A stretch of 64,000 nt of DNA from Chelativorans sp. AA-79 (lineage in GTDB: Bacteria; Pseudomonadota; Alphaproteobacteria; Rhizobiales; Rhizobiaceae), in assembly GCF_029457495.1 (NCBI RefSeq), contig NZ_CP120361.1, positions 4,170,001 to 4,234,000 on the forward strand, in the 5' to 3' direction. The number at the start of each line of letters is the position of its first letter. The stretch's first letter is position 1. Shown one piece after another: positions 38,728-47,659 of this stretch. The notes beneath the pieces are model-generated. The model made no database searches. It saw only the letters and a list, made by a program, of their open reading frames with translations, and was not told where the DNA came from. Made by a program: the position numbers and the translations under genes.

Positions 38728-38749
38728 GAGGGATTTGCCGGACGGACCG

Positions 38750-39685
38750 ATGCCTCTACGCCTCATTTTCATGGGAACGCCAGAATTTTCCGTACCGACG
38801 CTGCGCGCACTTCACGGCGCGGGGTACGAGATCGTCGCCGTCTACACCCAGCCGCCGCGACCTGCCGGCCGGCGCGGGCTGGAGCTTACGGAATCCCCTG
38901 TTCACCGCGTCGCGGAAGAGCTGGGGATTCCGGTGCGAACCCCGCATTCCTTCAAGAGTACGGACGAGCAGGAGGCCTTCCGCGCGCTGGAGGCGGATGT
39001 AGCTGTCGTGGTGGCCTACGGCTTGCTCCTGCCGAATCCCATCCTGGAAGGAACCCGTCTCGGCGCGTTCAACGGCCACGCCTCACTGCTGCCTCGCTGG
39101 CGCGGTGCCGCGCCCATCCAGCGCGCGATCATGGCCGGAGATGCCGAAACGGGCATGATGGTGATGAAGATGGACGAGGGCCTCGACACCGGCCCCGTCG
39201 CCATGACGGAAAAGGTCTCCATCGGGCCTGACATGACCGCCGGCGAGTTGCACGATATCATGAAGGAAGCCGGCGCGAAGCTGATGGTCGAGGCCATGGC
39301 GGCGCTCGACAAGGGCGAACTCGAGCTCACACCCCAGCCCGCCCAGGGGGCCACCTACGCGAAGAAGATCAGCAAGGAGGAGACTCGCGTCGACTGGTCC
39401 CGCCCGGCCTCAGAGGTGCATAACCATATCCGCGGGCTTGCCCCCTTCCCCGGCGCCTGGTGCGAAATGCCCTTTGCAGGCGAGCCGGAGCGTGTGAAAA
39501 TCCTGCGCTCTACGCTGGTTTCGGGTAGCGGCGCGCCGGGCGAGATTCTTGATGACGATCTCTGCATCGCCTGCGGCGATGGCGCGGTGCGCCTTCTGAA
39601 GTTGCAGCGGGCGGGCGGCAGACCGGTCGCGGCGGAGGACTTCCTGCGCGGCGCAAAGCTCAAAAAGGGGATGCGGCTGCCATGA
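38750..39685 (+). CDS. fmt: methionyl-tRNA formyltransferase
   Basis: A 311-residue enzyme that formylates initiator Met-tRNA using 10-formyl-THF. The [13 protein letters not shown] opening, the catalytic [13 protein letters not shown] region and a C-terminal tRNA-binding domain are present. The ATG at 38750 matches family length; a GTG at 38708 would add 14 residues encoded by the leader hairpin. Its stop overlaps the next gene by 4 bases. Confidence 0.96.
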   Translation: MPLRLIFMGTPEFSVPTLRALHGAGYEIVAVYTQPPRPAGRRGLELTESPVHRVAEELGIPVRTPHSFKSTDEQEAFRALEADVAVVVAYGLLLPNPILEGTRLGAFNGHASLLPRWRGAAPIQRAIMAGDAETGMMVMKMDEGLDTGPVAMTEKVSIGPDMTAGELHDIMKEAGAKLMVEAMAALDKGELELTPQPAQGATYAKKISKEETRVDWSRPASEVHNHIRGLAPFPGAWCEMPFAGEPERVKILRSTLVSGSGAPGEILDDDLCIACGDGAVRLLKLQRAGGRPVAAEDFLRGAKLKKGMRLP

Positions 39686-40185
39686 GCGCGGTGATCATCC
39701 GGCCCGAAGAAGCGGGAGACGAGACGGCGATCCGTCTCCTCCTCGTGAATGCCTTCGGCGGCGAAGCCGAGGCCAGGCTCGTGGACACCCTGCGCGCGGA
39801 AGGGGATGTCGTTCTTTCCCTAGTGGCCGAGCGCGACGGCGAGGTGCGCGGGCACGTCCTATTTTCACGGCTCCTGGTGCGCGATGACGAGGGGGCCTTT
39901 CCCGCCGTGGCGCTCGCGCCGCTTGCTGTCCATCCCGACCACCGGCGCGAAGGCATCGCGGCCGCCCTTGTCGAGGATGCCCATCTGCGGCTGCAGACCC
40001 AAGGCGAGCGGCTCTCGGTCGTGCTCGGCGATCCCGCCTATTACGGCCGTTTCGGCTACAGCCGCGAGCGCGCCGGCGGTTTCGAAAGCCGCTATCAGGG
40101 CGAGCATCTGCAGGCCCTCGCCTGGGATGATGCCCCGCGAACCGGCAGGCTCGACTATGCTGCGGCTTTCGGCGATCTTTCCTGA
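39682..40185 (+). CDS. GNAT family N-acetyltransferase (YhbS-like)
   Basis: A 167-residue acetyltransferase with the acetyl-CoA pyrophosphate loop in [14 protein letters not shown] and a C-terminal [11 protein letters not shown] segment typical of the YhbS branch. The substrate is unknown. It overlaps fmt (ATGA) and is followed 2 bases later by truA, so it is an inserted partner in the def-fmt-truA operon. Confidence 0.9.
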   Translation: MSAVIIRPEEAGDETAIRLLLVNAFGGEAEARLVDTLRAEGDVVLSLVAERDGEVRGHVLFSRLLVRDDEGAFPAVALAPLAVHPDHRREGIAAALVEDAHLRLQTQGERLSVVLGDPAYYGRFGYSRERAGGFESRYQGEHLQALAWDDAPRTGRLDYAAAFGDLS

Positions 40186-40187
40186 CC

Positions 40188-40931
40188 ATGCCGCGCTACC
40201 GCATCGATATCGAGTATGACGGAACGCCCTATGCCGGCTGGCAGCGCCAAGCGGGCCAGCCGAGCGTTCAGGAGGCGATCGAGAAAGCCATCGCGGCCTT
40301 TTCCGGCGAGGAGATCACGTTGAAAGGTGCGGGCCGCACGGATGCCGGTGTTCACGCACTCAGCCAGGTCGCGCATTTCGATCTCTCCCGCGAATGGAAG
40401 CCCGATACCGTGCGTGACGCCGCGAATGCGCATCTCTCCCTGGCCCGGCAAACGGTCTCGATCCTGCGCGCGGCTCACGTGGCCGAAGATTTCGACGCGC
40501 GCTTCTCGGCCAAGGCGCGGCACTATCTCTACCGTATCGCCAATCGCCGTGCGCCGCTTGCACTGGAGCGCGGGAGAGCCTGGCACGTGGCCAGAAGGCT
40601 GGATACGGCCGGAATGCACGAAGCCGCCCAGCGGCTGGTCGGACATCATGACTTCACCACCTTCCGCTCCGTCCAATGCCAGGCGAAGAGCCCGGTGAAG
40701 ACACTCGACCGGCTGGACGTGATGCGGCTGGGAGAGGAGATCGAGATCCGCGCCTCCGCGCGCTCCTTCCTGCACAACCAGGTGCGCTCGCTCGTCGGCA
40801 CGCTCAAGAAGGTAGGCGAAGGCAGATGGACCGCCGACGATGCGGAAGCGGCCCTGAAGGCGCGCGACCGCGCCGCCTGCGGCCCTGTGGCGCCGGCCGA
40901 AGGGCTTTATCTGGTCAGCGTGGACTACTGA
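40188..40931 (+). CDS. truA: tRNA pseudouridine(38-40) synthase
   Basis: A 247-residue TruA that modifies positions 38-40 of the tRNA anticodon arm. The catalytic aspartate is D52 in RTDAGVHAL. Length is standard. Last gene of the fmt operon; converges with the membrane-protein gene 16 bases later. Confidence 0.96.
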   Translation: MPRYRIDIEYDGTPYAGWQRQAGQPSVQEAIEKAIAAFSGEEITLKGAGRTDAGVHALSQVAHFDLSREWKPDTVRDAANAHLSLARQTVSILRAAHVAEDFDARFSAKARHYLYRIANRRAPLALERGRAWHVARRLDTAGMHEAAQRLVGHHDFTTFRSVQCQAKSPVKTLDRLDVMRLGEEIEIRASARSFLHNQVRSLVGTLKKVGEGRWTADDAEAALKARDRAACGPVAPAEGLYLVSVDY

Positions 40932-40947
40932 GGAGGCCCGTCCTCGC

Positions 40948-41544
40948 TCAACCTGCCGCGACGTCGAGCCCCAGCAGCGATTGCGATGCGAACAGCGTCA
41001 TGATGGAAACGACCAGCATGGCGAAGAAAACCGCCGTGCCCACCGCCACTCCTTTGGCGATCGCCACCACGGTAAGCCGCCAGGAAAGCGCCAGCGTCGC
41101 CAGGAACAGAATAAGGGAAATGCCGTTTGCGAGCTCGGCCGCTTCCGGCACGAAGAGGCGCAGCAGGCCCGGAACGAGCATCACCCAGGCAAAGAGCGCC
41201 GAGGCCCAGTTACTTGCTACGACATAATGCACGAACCGGTCCGCGACGCCCGTCGGCTTGGCGAAGGCGGCGAGGAACGCAAGCGGGACGACCCAGGCGC
41301 CGATATCCGTCAGGAACAACCGGACGAGCAGAGCGGAGCGCGAGCCGAAGGTCGCCACGTCCGCAATGCTGTTGGTGAAGGCCACCCAGCCGACGATCAG
41401 CGGGGGAAGGGCCACGATGATGGCGAAAAAGGAATTCCAGAAACCATCCGCCGAAAGATCGAGCAGCTTCAGCCCCTCGGCCCGGCCCATCATCATGCGC
41501 CAGACGCCGATGAAATATTGCTGGATTTCGGCGCCCGTCGGCAT
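40948..41544 (-). CDS. multi-pass membrane protein of unknown function
   Basis: A 198-residue protein with about five hydrophobic segments and no signal peptide, so an integral inner-membrane protein. I do not recognise the family with certainty; a Yip1-like membrane domain is possible. The start at 41544 overlaps the dapE stop by one base (TGATG), indicating translational coupling. The association with dapE looks old in this lineage, but a role in lysine or peptidoglycan synthesis is unproven. Confidence 0.75.
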   Translation of the reverse strand: MPTGAEIQQYFIGVWRMMMGRAEGLKLLDLSADGFWNSFFAIIVALPPLIVGWVAFTNSIADVATFGSRSALLVRLFLTDIGAWVVPLAFLAAFAKPTGVADRFVHYVVASNWASALFAWVMLVPGLLRLFVPEAAELANGISLILFLATLALSWRLTVVAIAKGVAVGTAVFFAMLVVSIMTLFASQSLLGLDVAAG

Positions 41545-42731
41545 CAGGTGAACCAGTCCTCGAGGAAGCGCTGGTAGATGCGCGTCAGCGTTTCCAGTTC
41601 GGCGAGCGGTGCCCTCTCGTCCACCATGTGCATGGTCCGGCCCACGAGGCCGAACTCGACCACCGGGCAGTAATCCTTGATGAAACGAGCGTCCGACGTG
41701 CCGCCCGTGGTGGAGAGGACAGGCCTCCTGCCTGTGACCGTCTCGATCGAGCCGGAAAGCGTTTCGATCAGCTTGTCGTCGCGGGTCAGGAACACCGGGC
41801 TTGGCCGGCCGCGCCACTCGATCTCGAAAGCGACGGGCTCTTCGCGGCCCGGCCGCAGCCGATTTTCCGCCGCTGCCCTGTCCAGCCGATTGTGAATCTC
41901 TGCCTGTAGCGTTTCCACCGACCAGGTATCATTGAAGCGAATGTTGAAGGCGGCGGTCGCGCGCGCGGGAATGACGTTGGCAGCGGGATTGCCGACGTCG
42001 ATCGTGGTGACTTCCAGATTGGTTGCCGGGAACTCGGCCGTCCCCTCGTCCAAGGGCGGACTGAGCAACGCCTCGAGCAGAGCAACCAGTCCCCTGACGG
42101 GATTGTCGGCCAGGTGCGGATAGGCGACATGACCCTGCTTGCCGAAGACGGTGATGCGGCCGGACAGCGAGCCGCGCCGGCCGATCTTCACCATATCTCC
42201 GAGGGTCTCGACATTGGTGGGCTCGCCGACGATCGCGGCGTCCCAGCTCTCGCCCCTCGCCGCGGCCCATTGAAGCAGCTTCACGGTGCCGTTGACGGCT
42301 GGGCCTTCCTCGTCCCCGGTGATCAGGAAGGAGACGGAGCCTCTGGGCACACCATGCTTCTCCACATACCGGGCAAGTGCGGCCACGAAGCAGGCGATCC
42401 CGCCCTTCATGTCCACCGCGCCACGGCCGAACATCTCGCCCGCCGCGATCTCGGCGGCAAAGGGCGGATGCGTCCAGGCGCCCTCGTCGCCCGGCGGCAC
42501 CACATCCGTATGGCCGGCGAACATCAGATGCGGGCCGTTGCCGGAGAGCCTGGCATAGAGGTTCTCGACATCCGCCTCGCCTTCCTCGGAAAAGACCGGT
42601 CGGTCGACGCGTGCGCCGAGCTCCTGCAGCATGGTCTCGAGTGCAGCGAGCGCCCCCGCCTCGGCCGGGGTCACGGACGGGCAGCGGATAAGAACGGCCA
42701 GGTTCTCGGCAGGATCAGTGGGAAACGTCAT
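41544..42731 (-). CDS. dapE: succinyl-diaminopimelate desuccinylase
   Basis: A 395-residue M20 metallohydrolase of the succinylase branch of lysine/meso-diaminopimelate synthesis. Metal ligands appear in [12 protein letters not shown] (H74, D76), [10 protein letters not shown], and the catalytic glutamate in TGDEEGPA. It lies 105 bases after the DUF805 gene and couples to the membrane protein gene. dapD, two steps earlier, is 0.5 kb upstream on the same strand. Confidence 0.96.
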   Translation of the reverse strand: MTFPTDPAENLAVLIRCPSVTPAEAGALAALETMLQELGARVDRPVFSEEGEADVENLYARLSGNGPHLMFAGHTDVVPPGDEGAWTHPPFAAEIAAGEMFGRGAVDMKGGIACFVAALARYVEKHGVPRGSVSFLITGDEEGPAVNGTVKLLQWAAARGESWDAAIVGEPTNVETLGDMVKIGRRGSLSGRITVFGKQGHVAYPHLADNPVRGLVALLEALLSPPLDEGTAEFPATNLEVTTIDVGNPAANVIPARATAAFNIRFNDTWSVETLQAEIHNRLDRAAAENRLRPGREEPVAFEIEWRGRPSPVFLTRDDKLIETLSGSIETVTGRRPVLSTTGGTSDARFIKDYCPVVEFGLVGRTMHMVDERAPLAELETLTRIYQRFLEDWFT

Positions 42732-42836
42732 GATGGCGATGGATACTCGAACCGGCGCGCCGTGTCACCCGCGATCCGGATGCTGTTGCAATTGGAGGGT
42801 GAGAGCGAAGCACATCCTTTTCAGGTCGGCAAAGGT

Positions 42837-43220
42837 CTATTCCCTTCCTGTTCCACCTTCCTTCGGTGCGTTCGCGCGCTCACCATACTGGTTCGCGCCC
42901 GGCTCTCCCGGAAAAAGGGACAGAATCACGATCGCCAGCGCCACGAAAAGCGGGACGAGCAGGGCGTAGCCACCGGATTTCCCCATGTCGTGCAGACGCT
43001 TCGCCCCCAGGGCCACATGGCTCCAGAGGAAGAGGAAATAGAACACCCAGAAGAGCATGGCCCAGAAGCGCGAGGCGCTGCTTTCTTCCGGCGAAATGCT
43101 GAACTGGTAGACCGGAAACATCTGCAAAAGGACAAGCAGCAGGCTCGCCAGAAAATAGGGCGCGCGGCCGATGCGGCCGGAAAAGCCGAAGAAAAGCCAA
43201 CTGATCTGTCTTGCGTCCAC
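42837..43220 (-). CDS. DUF805 family membrane protein
   Basis: A 127-residue inner-membrane protein with about three to four helices and the DUF805 pattern (WLFFGFSGRIGRAPYF near the N-terminus, ALGAKRLHDMGKSG near residue 80). It starts at a GTG (43220) with a GAGGCGG site, 24 bases after dapD, and is inserted between dapD and dapE. No function is established for the family. Confidence 0.88.
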   Translation of the reverse strand: MDARQISWLFFGFSGRIGRAPYFLASLLLVLLQMFPVYQFSISPEESSASRFWAMLFWVFYFLFLWSHVALGAKRLHDMGKSGGYALLVPLFVALAIVILSLFPGEPGANQYGERANAPKEGGTGRE

Positions 43221-43244
43221 CGCCGCCTCGCGACCGTACCGGGA

Positions 43245-44099
43245 TCAATCCCTCAGGAGCTCGTTGATCGAGGTCTTCGAGCGTGTCTTCTCGTCGACAC
43301 GCTTGACGATCACGGCGCAATAGAGGCTCGGGCCCATTTCTCCATTGCCCATGGGCCTGCCCGGCATCGCGCCTGCGACCACGACCGAATAGGGCGGCAC
43401 CTCTCCATAGAAGATCTCGCCCGTCGCGCGGTCGACGATCTTCGTGGACTTGCCGATGAAGACCCCCATGCCGAGCACGGAGCCCTCGCGCACGATGCAG
43501 CCTTCGACAACCTCCGAGCGCGCGCCGATGAAGCAGTTGGCCTCGATGATGGTCGGCCCCGCCTGCATGGGCTCCAGCACGCCGCCGATACCAACCCCTC
43601 CCGAAAGATGGACGTTATCGCCGATTTGTGCGCAAGAGCCGACGGTGGCCCAGGTGTCCACCATCGTGCCCCTGCCCACATAGGCGCCGAGATTGACGAA
43701 GGAAGGCATCAGCACCGCGCCCGGCGCCACATAGGCGGAACGGCGCACGACGCAGTTCGGCACGGCGCGGAAGCCCGCCTTCTCGAACTCGTTCGAGCTC
43801 CAGCCGTCGAACTTGGAGGGCACCTTGTCCCACCAGACCGCCTCGCCCGGTCCACCCTTGATCACCTGCATCGGGTTCAGCCGGAAGGACAGAAGCACTG
43901 CCTTCTTCAGCCACTGGTTCACTTTCCACTGCCCATCTTCCTGCCGCTCGGCCACGCGCATGGTGCCGTTATCCAGCAGGTCGAGCGCGGACTCGACCGC
44001 CTCGCGGATTTCCCCGCGCGTCTCGGTGTTGACGGAATCGCGGTTTTCGAAGGCGTTTTCCACCGTCTGTTCGAGCGCGGCGATATCGGAAGTCTTCAT
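43245..44099 (-). CDS. dapD: 2,3,4,5-tetrahydropyridine-2,6-dicarboxylate N-succinyltransferase
   Basis: A 284-residue left-handed beta-helix acyltransferase of lysine/meso-DAP synthesis. Hexapeptide repeats run from about residue 110 ([38 protein letters not shown]). The start at 44099 ([10 protein letters not shown]) has a GGAGAG site; the longer frame to 44357 is not used. First gene of dapD-DUF805-dapE-membrane protein. Confidence 0.96.
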   Translation of the reverse strand: MKTSDIAALEQTVENAFENRDSVNTETRGEIREAVESALDLLDNGTMRVAERQEDGQWKVNQWLKKAVLLSFRLNPMQVIKGGPGEAVWWDKVPSKFDGWSSNEFEKAGFRAVPNCVVRRSAYVAPGAVLMPSFVNLGAYVGRGTMVDTWATVGSCAQIGDNVHLSGGVGIGGVLEPMQAGPTIIEANCFIGARSEVVEGCIVREGSVLGMGVFIGKSTKIVDRATGEIFYGEVPPYSVVVAGAMPGRPMGNGEMGPSLYCAVIVKRVDEKTRSKTSINELLRD

Positions 44100-44253
44100 C
44101 AGCGAATTCTCTCCGCTACATGAGCTGTTAAGAGCTGCCCAATAGGTTCGGGTCGTGCCGGGACGGCAACCGGCGCGGAACCTATGCGAAGCGCCGATGA
44201 GGGTCAATCGCAGGATGCGCAGCCGCGCAGGGCAGGAATACGGGAATGGGGAA

Positions 44254-45096
44254 ATGAATCCACACGACAAGACCGGCTGGACGCCGCTTCCGCACTCCGA
44301 CGAAGACCTGAAACGCGCGCGAAGCGTGCCCGATACACCGCAGACGCGATCCGACACCTACAGGCTCGCCTGGGACGACGAGACCTTCATGACCCGGCGC
44401 GAGCTCAGGCCCGTGCGCCTGCAGCTCGAGCTTCTGAAACCCGAGATGGCGCTTGCCGAAAGGGGGATCCGCTCCACCGTCATCCTCTTCGGCGGCGCGC
44501 GCATCCCCGAGCCCGGCGGCGAAGCCTGGGCGGCCAAGAACGAGCAGCAGAAGACGAATCTGGAGAAGAACAGCCGCTACTACGCGGAGGCGAGAAAGTT
44601 CGCCCGCCTTTGCTCGGAGCAGTCGGCAAAGTCGTATTATCGCGAATATGTAGTGGTGACCGGCGGCGGCCCCGGCGTGATGGAGGCGGGAAACCGAGGT
44701 GCGGCGGACTGCGGCGCGCCCACCATCGGCCTCAACATCGTGCTGCCGCACGAACAGGCGCCGAACGTCTATGTGACGCCGGAGCTTTGCTTCAACTTCC
44801 ACTATTTCGCGATCCGCAAGATGCATTTCATGATGCGGGCGAAGGCCATGGCCGTCTTCCCCGGCGGCTTCGGAACCATGGACGAGCTGTTCGAGGGGCT
44901 CACCCTCATCCAGACCGGCCGCATGGAGCGCGTGCCGGTCATTCTCTTCGGCAAAGCCTTCTGGGAGAAGGCAATCAACCTCTCCTTCCTGGCCGAGCAG
45001 GGCACGATCTCGCCTGGCGACGAGCAGCTCATCAGCTACGTCGAGACCGCCGAGGATGCTTGGGGGCATATCGCGGCGTTCTATAAGCTTGGCTGA
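44254..45096 (+). CDS. LOG family protein (TIGR00730-like)
   Basis: A 280-residue protein with the Rossmann-like LOG domain. The nucleotide-binding [14 protein letters not shown] and the PGGFGTMDE signature of cytokinin-activating 5'-monophosphate phosphoribohydrolases are both present. It is longer than simple LOG enzymes, with an extra 80-residue N-terminal part. Activity on AMP-type nucleotides is inferred. Start at 44254, in the divergent spacer with dapD, by family fit and a GGGGA site. Confidence 0.88.
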   Translation: MNPHDKTGWTPLPHSDEDLKRARSVPDTPQTRSDTYRLAWDDETFMTRRELRPVRLQLELLKPEMALAERGIRSTVILFGGARIPEPGGEAWAAKNEQQKTNLEKNSRYYAEARKFARLCSEQSAKSYYREYVVVTGGGPGVMEAGNRGAADCGAPTIGLNIVLPHEQAPNVYVTPELCFNFHYFAIRKMHFMMRAKAMAVFPGGFGTMDELFEGLTLIQTGRMERVPVILFGKAFWEKAINLSFLAEQGTISPGDEQLISYVETAEDAWGHIAAFYKLG

Positions 45097-45234
45097 TCGA
45101 AAGCGGATCAACGTTTTGCGGCAGATCACCGCGATTTCTCTTCCCCTGTAACCAATTGTCAGGATTTCCTTTGTGACTGGTCATCGAGGCTATGGTAGGG
45201 GGTCCGACAGCGTTTAGAAATGCGTTACAGCGAA

Positions 45235-45265
45235 GCCTAAGGAAATTTCTTCAGGCATCTTTTTT
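45235..45265 (+). terminator. Rho-independent terminator upstream of the AT-rich orphan
   Basis: An imperfect hairpin (arms GCCTAAGGAA and TTTCTTCAGGC, 45235-45256) is followed by T6 at 45260-45265. It lies 139 bases after the LOG stop and about 52 before the orphan ATG, so it may end the LOG transcript or a short unannotated transcript from this spacer. Confidence 0.6.
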
Positions 45266-45270
45266 CTATT

Positions 45271-45299
45271 TTGTGAAATGGGCTTTATTTCTATTTTAT
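45271..45299 (+). promoter_or_regulatory. candidate promoter of the AT-rich orphan
   Basis: TTGTGA (45271-45276) and TTTTAT (45294-45299) are 17 bases apart and 18 bases before the ATG at 45317. Each matches four of six consensus bases, but the surrounding sequence is AT-rich, so the match could be chance. Confidence 0.35.
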
Positions 45300-45316
45300 C
45301 AATTTGTGAGATTGCC

Positions 45317-45802
45317 ATGTCGATAAAGACAATCTTAATTACATCGTCGTTTGCATGTATTATATCTCTTCTACCCGTCTCAGCATATGCGCAGAATCAC
45401 TCCGATTCAACGGAAAAAAATTCCGTTGAAGTCCTTCAATTTCCTAGCATCGAAGTAAAAAACCCGGGAATTTACATAAGGTATAACTTTACGAAAAAAG
45501 AAAACACGTCGAGTCTGGATACAACAACATCTGCAGAGCATTTCTCAAACAGGATTTTTCGTCTCTTTGAAGACAATAAGACCTGGTATGGACTTTATGC
45601 ATTCGACGGAAATCCGGAAACGGATGAGAAGTTTATCGGATATTATCTGAATGCCCCAAGAGATAAGAATGATTCGGTTCTCTACATAAAAATTCACTAC
45701 GACAATAAAACGCACAAATTCAAAGAAGAGCTTATAATGCCGGACGGCAAAAAGGTCTTTGAAGAAGGCACTTTTGAAATTGTCGAGGATGGCAAGCGGT
45801 AG
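45317..45802 (+). CDS. AT-rich exported orphan protein of unknown function
   Basis: A 161-residue secreted or periplasmic protein with a Sec signal peptide (cleavage after SAYA, about residue 26). The mature part is rich in Asn, Lys, Asp and aromatic residues, with no cysteines and no domain I recognise; its pattern looks like a beta-rich small fold. The gene is about 39% GC over 45301-45660 by my count, far below the rest of the window, with AT-ending codons throughout. That suggests recent acquisition from a low-GC source. The frame opens upstream at 45278, but the signal peptide fits the ATG at 45317. Confidence 0.75.
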   Translation: MSIKTILITSSFACIISLLPVSAYAQNHSDSTEKNSVEVLQFPSIEVKNPGIYIRYNFTKKENTSSLDTTTSAEHFSNRIFRLFEDNKTWYGLYAFDGNPETDEKFIGYYLNAPRDKNDSVLYIKIHYDNKTHKFKEELIMPDGKKVFEEGTFEIVEDGKR

Positions 45803-45855
45803 GCTTTAAGCAGGACCGAACGCAAGATAATCGATACGGAGGGCTACAATAGCGA

Positions 45856-46317
45856 ATGATCGCGCTGGCATGTCGCAGCGCGAACGACTGGCGCAGCCCC
45901 GTACAATCGGCTACCCCTTGGGCCATGGAAGGATCGCAGCCGAGTTGGTTTGCAACACTGAGGCGCGACCGGGGCCTGTTCGCCCTGGTGAGTGCGCTCG
46001 CCATCCTGCTGGGCCTCCTGCAGCCCATCGCGGCGGCGCAGAATGCGAGGTTCAACGACCTTCTCGTCATCTGCAACACGAGCGCCTCTCCCGCCGCGCC
46101 GGCGGACCATGGAAAACGCACTCCGGACTGCCCGCTTTGCCCGACGGGGCATCTCTGCGGCACCAAGGCGGCACCGGCCGTGCCGGCCCAGATCCCGGCG
46201 CTCGTACCCCTCGCCGTCCTGCCCGGCCAGCGGCTTTCCGGGCCGGCGACCGCCGCCCTGCCCGGCCTTTCGGACGAAGCGCCGCCCTCCATCCGCGCTC
46301 CTCCCCTTTCAGCGTGA
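45856..46317 (+). CDS. DUF2946 family membrane-anchored protein
   Basis: A 153-residue protein with one hydrophobic segment (about 41-62) followed by a DUF2946-type tail: a CNTSA segment, then DCPLCPTGHLCG, and the terminal APPSIRAPPLSA stretch. The clustered cysteines would bind copper or another metal. A GGAGGG site lies 13 bases before the ATG at 45856. DUF2946 genes are habitually next to copper-uptake genes, and here the YcnI-PCuAC fusion follows 55 bases later. Confidence 0.82.
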   Translation: MIALACRSANDWRSPVQSATPWAMEGSQPSWFATLRRDRGLFALVSALAILLGLLQPIAAAQNARFNDLLVICNTSASPAAPADHGKRTPDCPLCPTGHLCGTKAAPAVPAQIPALVPLAVLPGQRLSGPATAALPGLSDEAPPSIRAPPLSA

Positions 46318-46372
46318 ACGCCCCGCCGGTCTGTCGCCGGCTTCCACTCACGCCCATTCGAAAGGGTTTCTC

Positions 46373-47335
46373 ATGCGCATTCCCACTTTCGCCGCATCCG
46401 CGGCGGCAATCATCATTTCCGCCATGCCGTCCATGGCCCATGTCTCCCTGCAGCAGAAGGAGGCGGCGCCCGGCACCTACAAGGCGGTGCTCGGCATTCC
46501 CCACGGGTGTGACGGCGAGCCGACGGTCTCCGTCCGCGTCGAACTCCCGGAAGGCTTCGTCGGAGCCAAGCCGATGCCAAAGCCGGGATGGACGATAGAG
46601 ATCGAGACCGGCGACTACGCCGAAACCTACCGGCTCCACGGAGAGGACGTCTCCTCCGGCCCCGTCGCCGTCACCTGGGCGGGCGGCAGCCTTGCGGACG
46701 AGCATTACGACGAGTTCGTGGTGCGCGGAACGCTGGCGGATGCCAAGGCCGGAGAGCGCATCTTCTTCAGGGCCACCCAGACCTGCCCCTCCGGCAAGGA
46801 GGAAGCATGGGTCGAGGTGCCCGCCGAGGGACAGGACCCTCATTCGCTTGAGCATCCCGCGCCCTTCGTGACCATCGCCGCCGCCGCAGCGGCAGCCGAG
46901 ACGCATCACCATGACGGCACTCCTGGAATTGCGGCCGGCGATCTGCGCATCGCGGAGCCTTGGGCGCGGGCCATGCTGCCCGGCCAGCCGAGCGGCGGCG
47001 CTTATATGACCATCCGCAACGAAGGCCGGGAACCGGACCGGCTCGTAGCCGTCTCCTCGCCTGCCGCCGGCAAGGTGGAGGTGCACACCATGGAGATGAA
47101 GGACGACGTCATGGTGATGCGCCCCGTCGAGCGCGGGCTCGAAATCCCCGCCGGCGGCACGGTGGACCTTGAGCCTGGCGGCCTCCATATCATGTTCATG
47201 GAGGTGAAAACCCCCTTCGCCGAGGGTGCAGACGTGCCGGTCACGCTCGAATTCGAGAAGGCTGGCAAGGTGGAAGTCACCTTGCCAGTGCTTTCCGCCC
47301 ACACCGGGCGCGGCGAAGGCAAGCATCAACACTGA
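46373..47335 (+). CDS. YcnI-like domain fused to PCu(A)C copper chaperone
   Basis: A 320-residue exported copper protein. The signal peptide ends ...PSMA, leaving H23 as the first mature residue, the position of the copper-binding histidine of YcnI (DUF1775). YcnI spans about 23-165 with C46 (HGCDG), W73 and C138. After a linker with ETHHHDG comes a PCu(A)C domain (about 190-305) with M201, M212, H238-T-M240 and H272/M274 as candidate Cu(I) ligands. The C-terminus ends GKHQH. The two halves are usually separate genes. It should acquire or hand over copper in the periplasm, probably to cytochrome oxidase. Confidence 0.88.
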   Translation: MRIPTFAASAAAIIISAMPSMAHVSLQQKEAAPGTYKAVLGIPHGCDGEPTVSVRVELPEGFVGAKPMPKPGWTIEIETGDYAETYRLHGEDVSSGPVAVTWAGGSLADEHYDEFVVRGTLADAKAGERIFFRATQTCPSGKEEAWVEVPAEGQDPHSLEHPAPFVTIAAAAAAAETHHHDGTPGIAAGDLRIAEPWARAMLPGQPSGGAYMTIRNEGREPDRLVAVSSPAAGKVEVHTMEMKDDVMVMRPVERGLEIPAGGTVDLEPGGLHIMFMEVKTPFAEGADVPVTLEFEKAGKVEVTLPVLSAHTGRGEGKHQH

Positions 47336-47339
47336 AGAT

Positions 47340-47371
47340 GCGAGGGGCCGGTGCAAAATCCGGCCCCTCGC
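47340..47371 (+). terminator. strong GC hairpin after the copper gene
   Basis: A perfect 12-bp stem (47340-47351 and 47360-47371) with an 8-base loop starts 4 bases past the fusion-gene stop. No U-tract follows, so termination may be partial or Rho-assisted, or the stem may stabilise the mRNA end. Confidence 0.6.
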
Positions 47372-47423
47372 TCGGAACGGGCGGCTGGCCCTGCGCGTTG
47401 ACAGCGGAGAAAAGGAGTTCCCC

Positions 47424-47657
47424 ATGCCCCGCAGCGTTCCAGACGACGACATGATGGATGAACAGCAGACCCGGGATCTCGGCCACCCGACCAAGCACGA
47501 GCCCGGGAAGAACGAAATCGATACCGAGGAAAGCGCGGCCGAGAAGATCGAAGATGACGTCCGCGCCAATCGCGGCCTTGGGAGGCTTGTCGAGAAACGC
47601 GACAAAAGCGAATCGGAGAAGTCGCTCGAGCGGGCGGCGAATCGCGATCGTCGCTAG
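47424..47657 (+). CDS. small acidic hydrophilic protein of unknown function
   Basis: A 77-residue protein, rich in Asp, Glu, Lys and Arg, with no hydrophobic segment; it is probably disordered. A perfect AAAGGAG site precedes the ATG at 47424, which supports its translation. I know no domain for it. It ends 2 bases from the convergent nucleotidase gene. Confidence 0.7.
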   Translation: MPRSVPDDDMMDEQQTRDLGHPTKHEPGKNEIDTEESAAEKIEDDVRANRGLGRLVEKRDKSESEKSLERAANRDRR

Positions 47658-47659
47658 AG

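Noticed and set aside
38708..38749. Longer fmt starting at GTG 38708
   Set aside because: The extra 14 codons lie in a hairpin and do not match family length; the ATG at 38750 is better.
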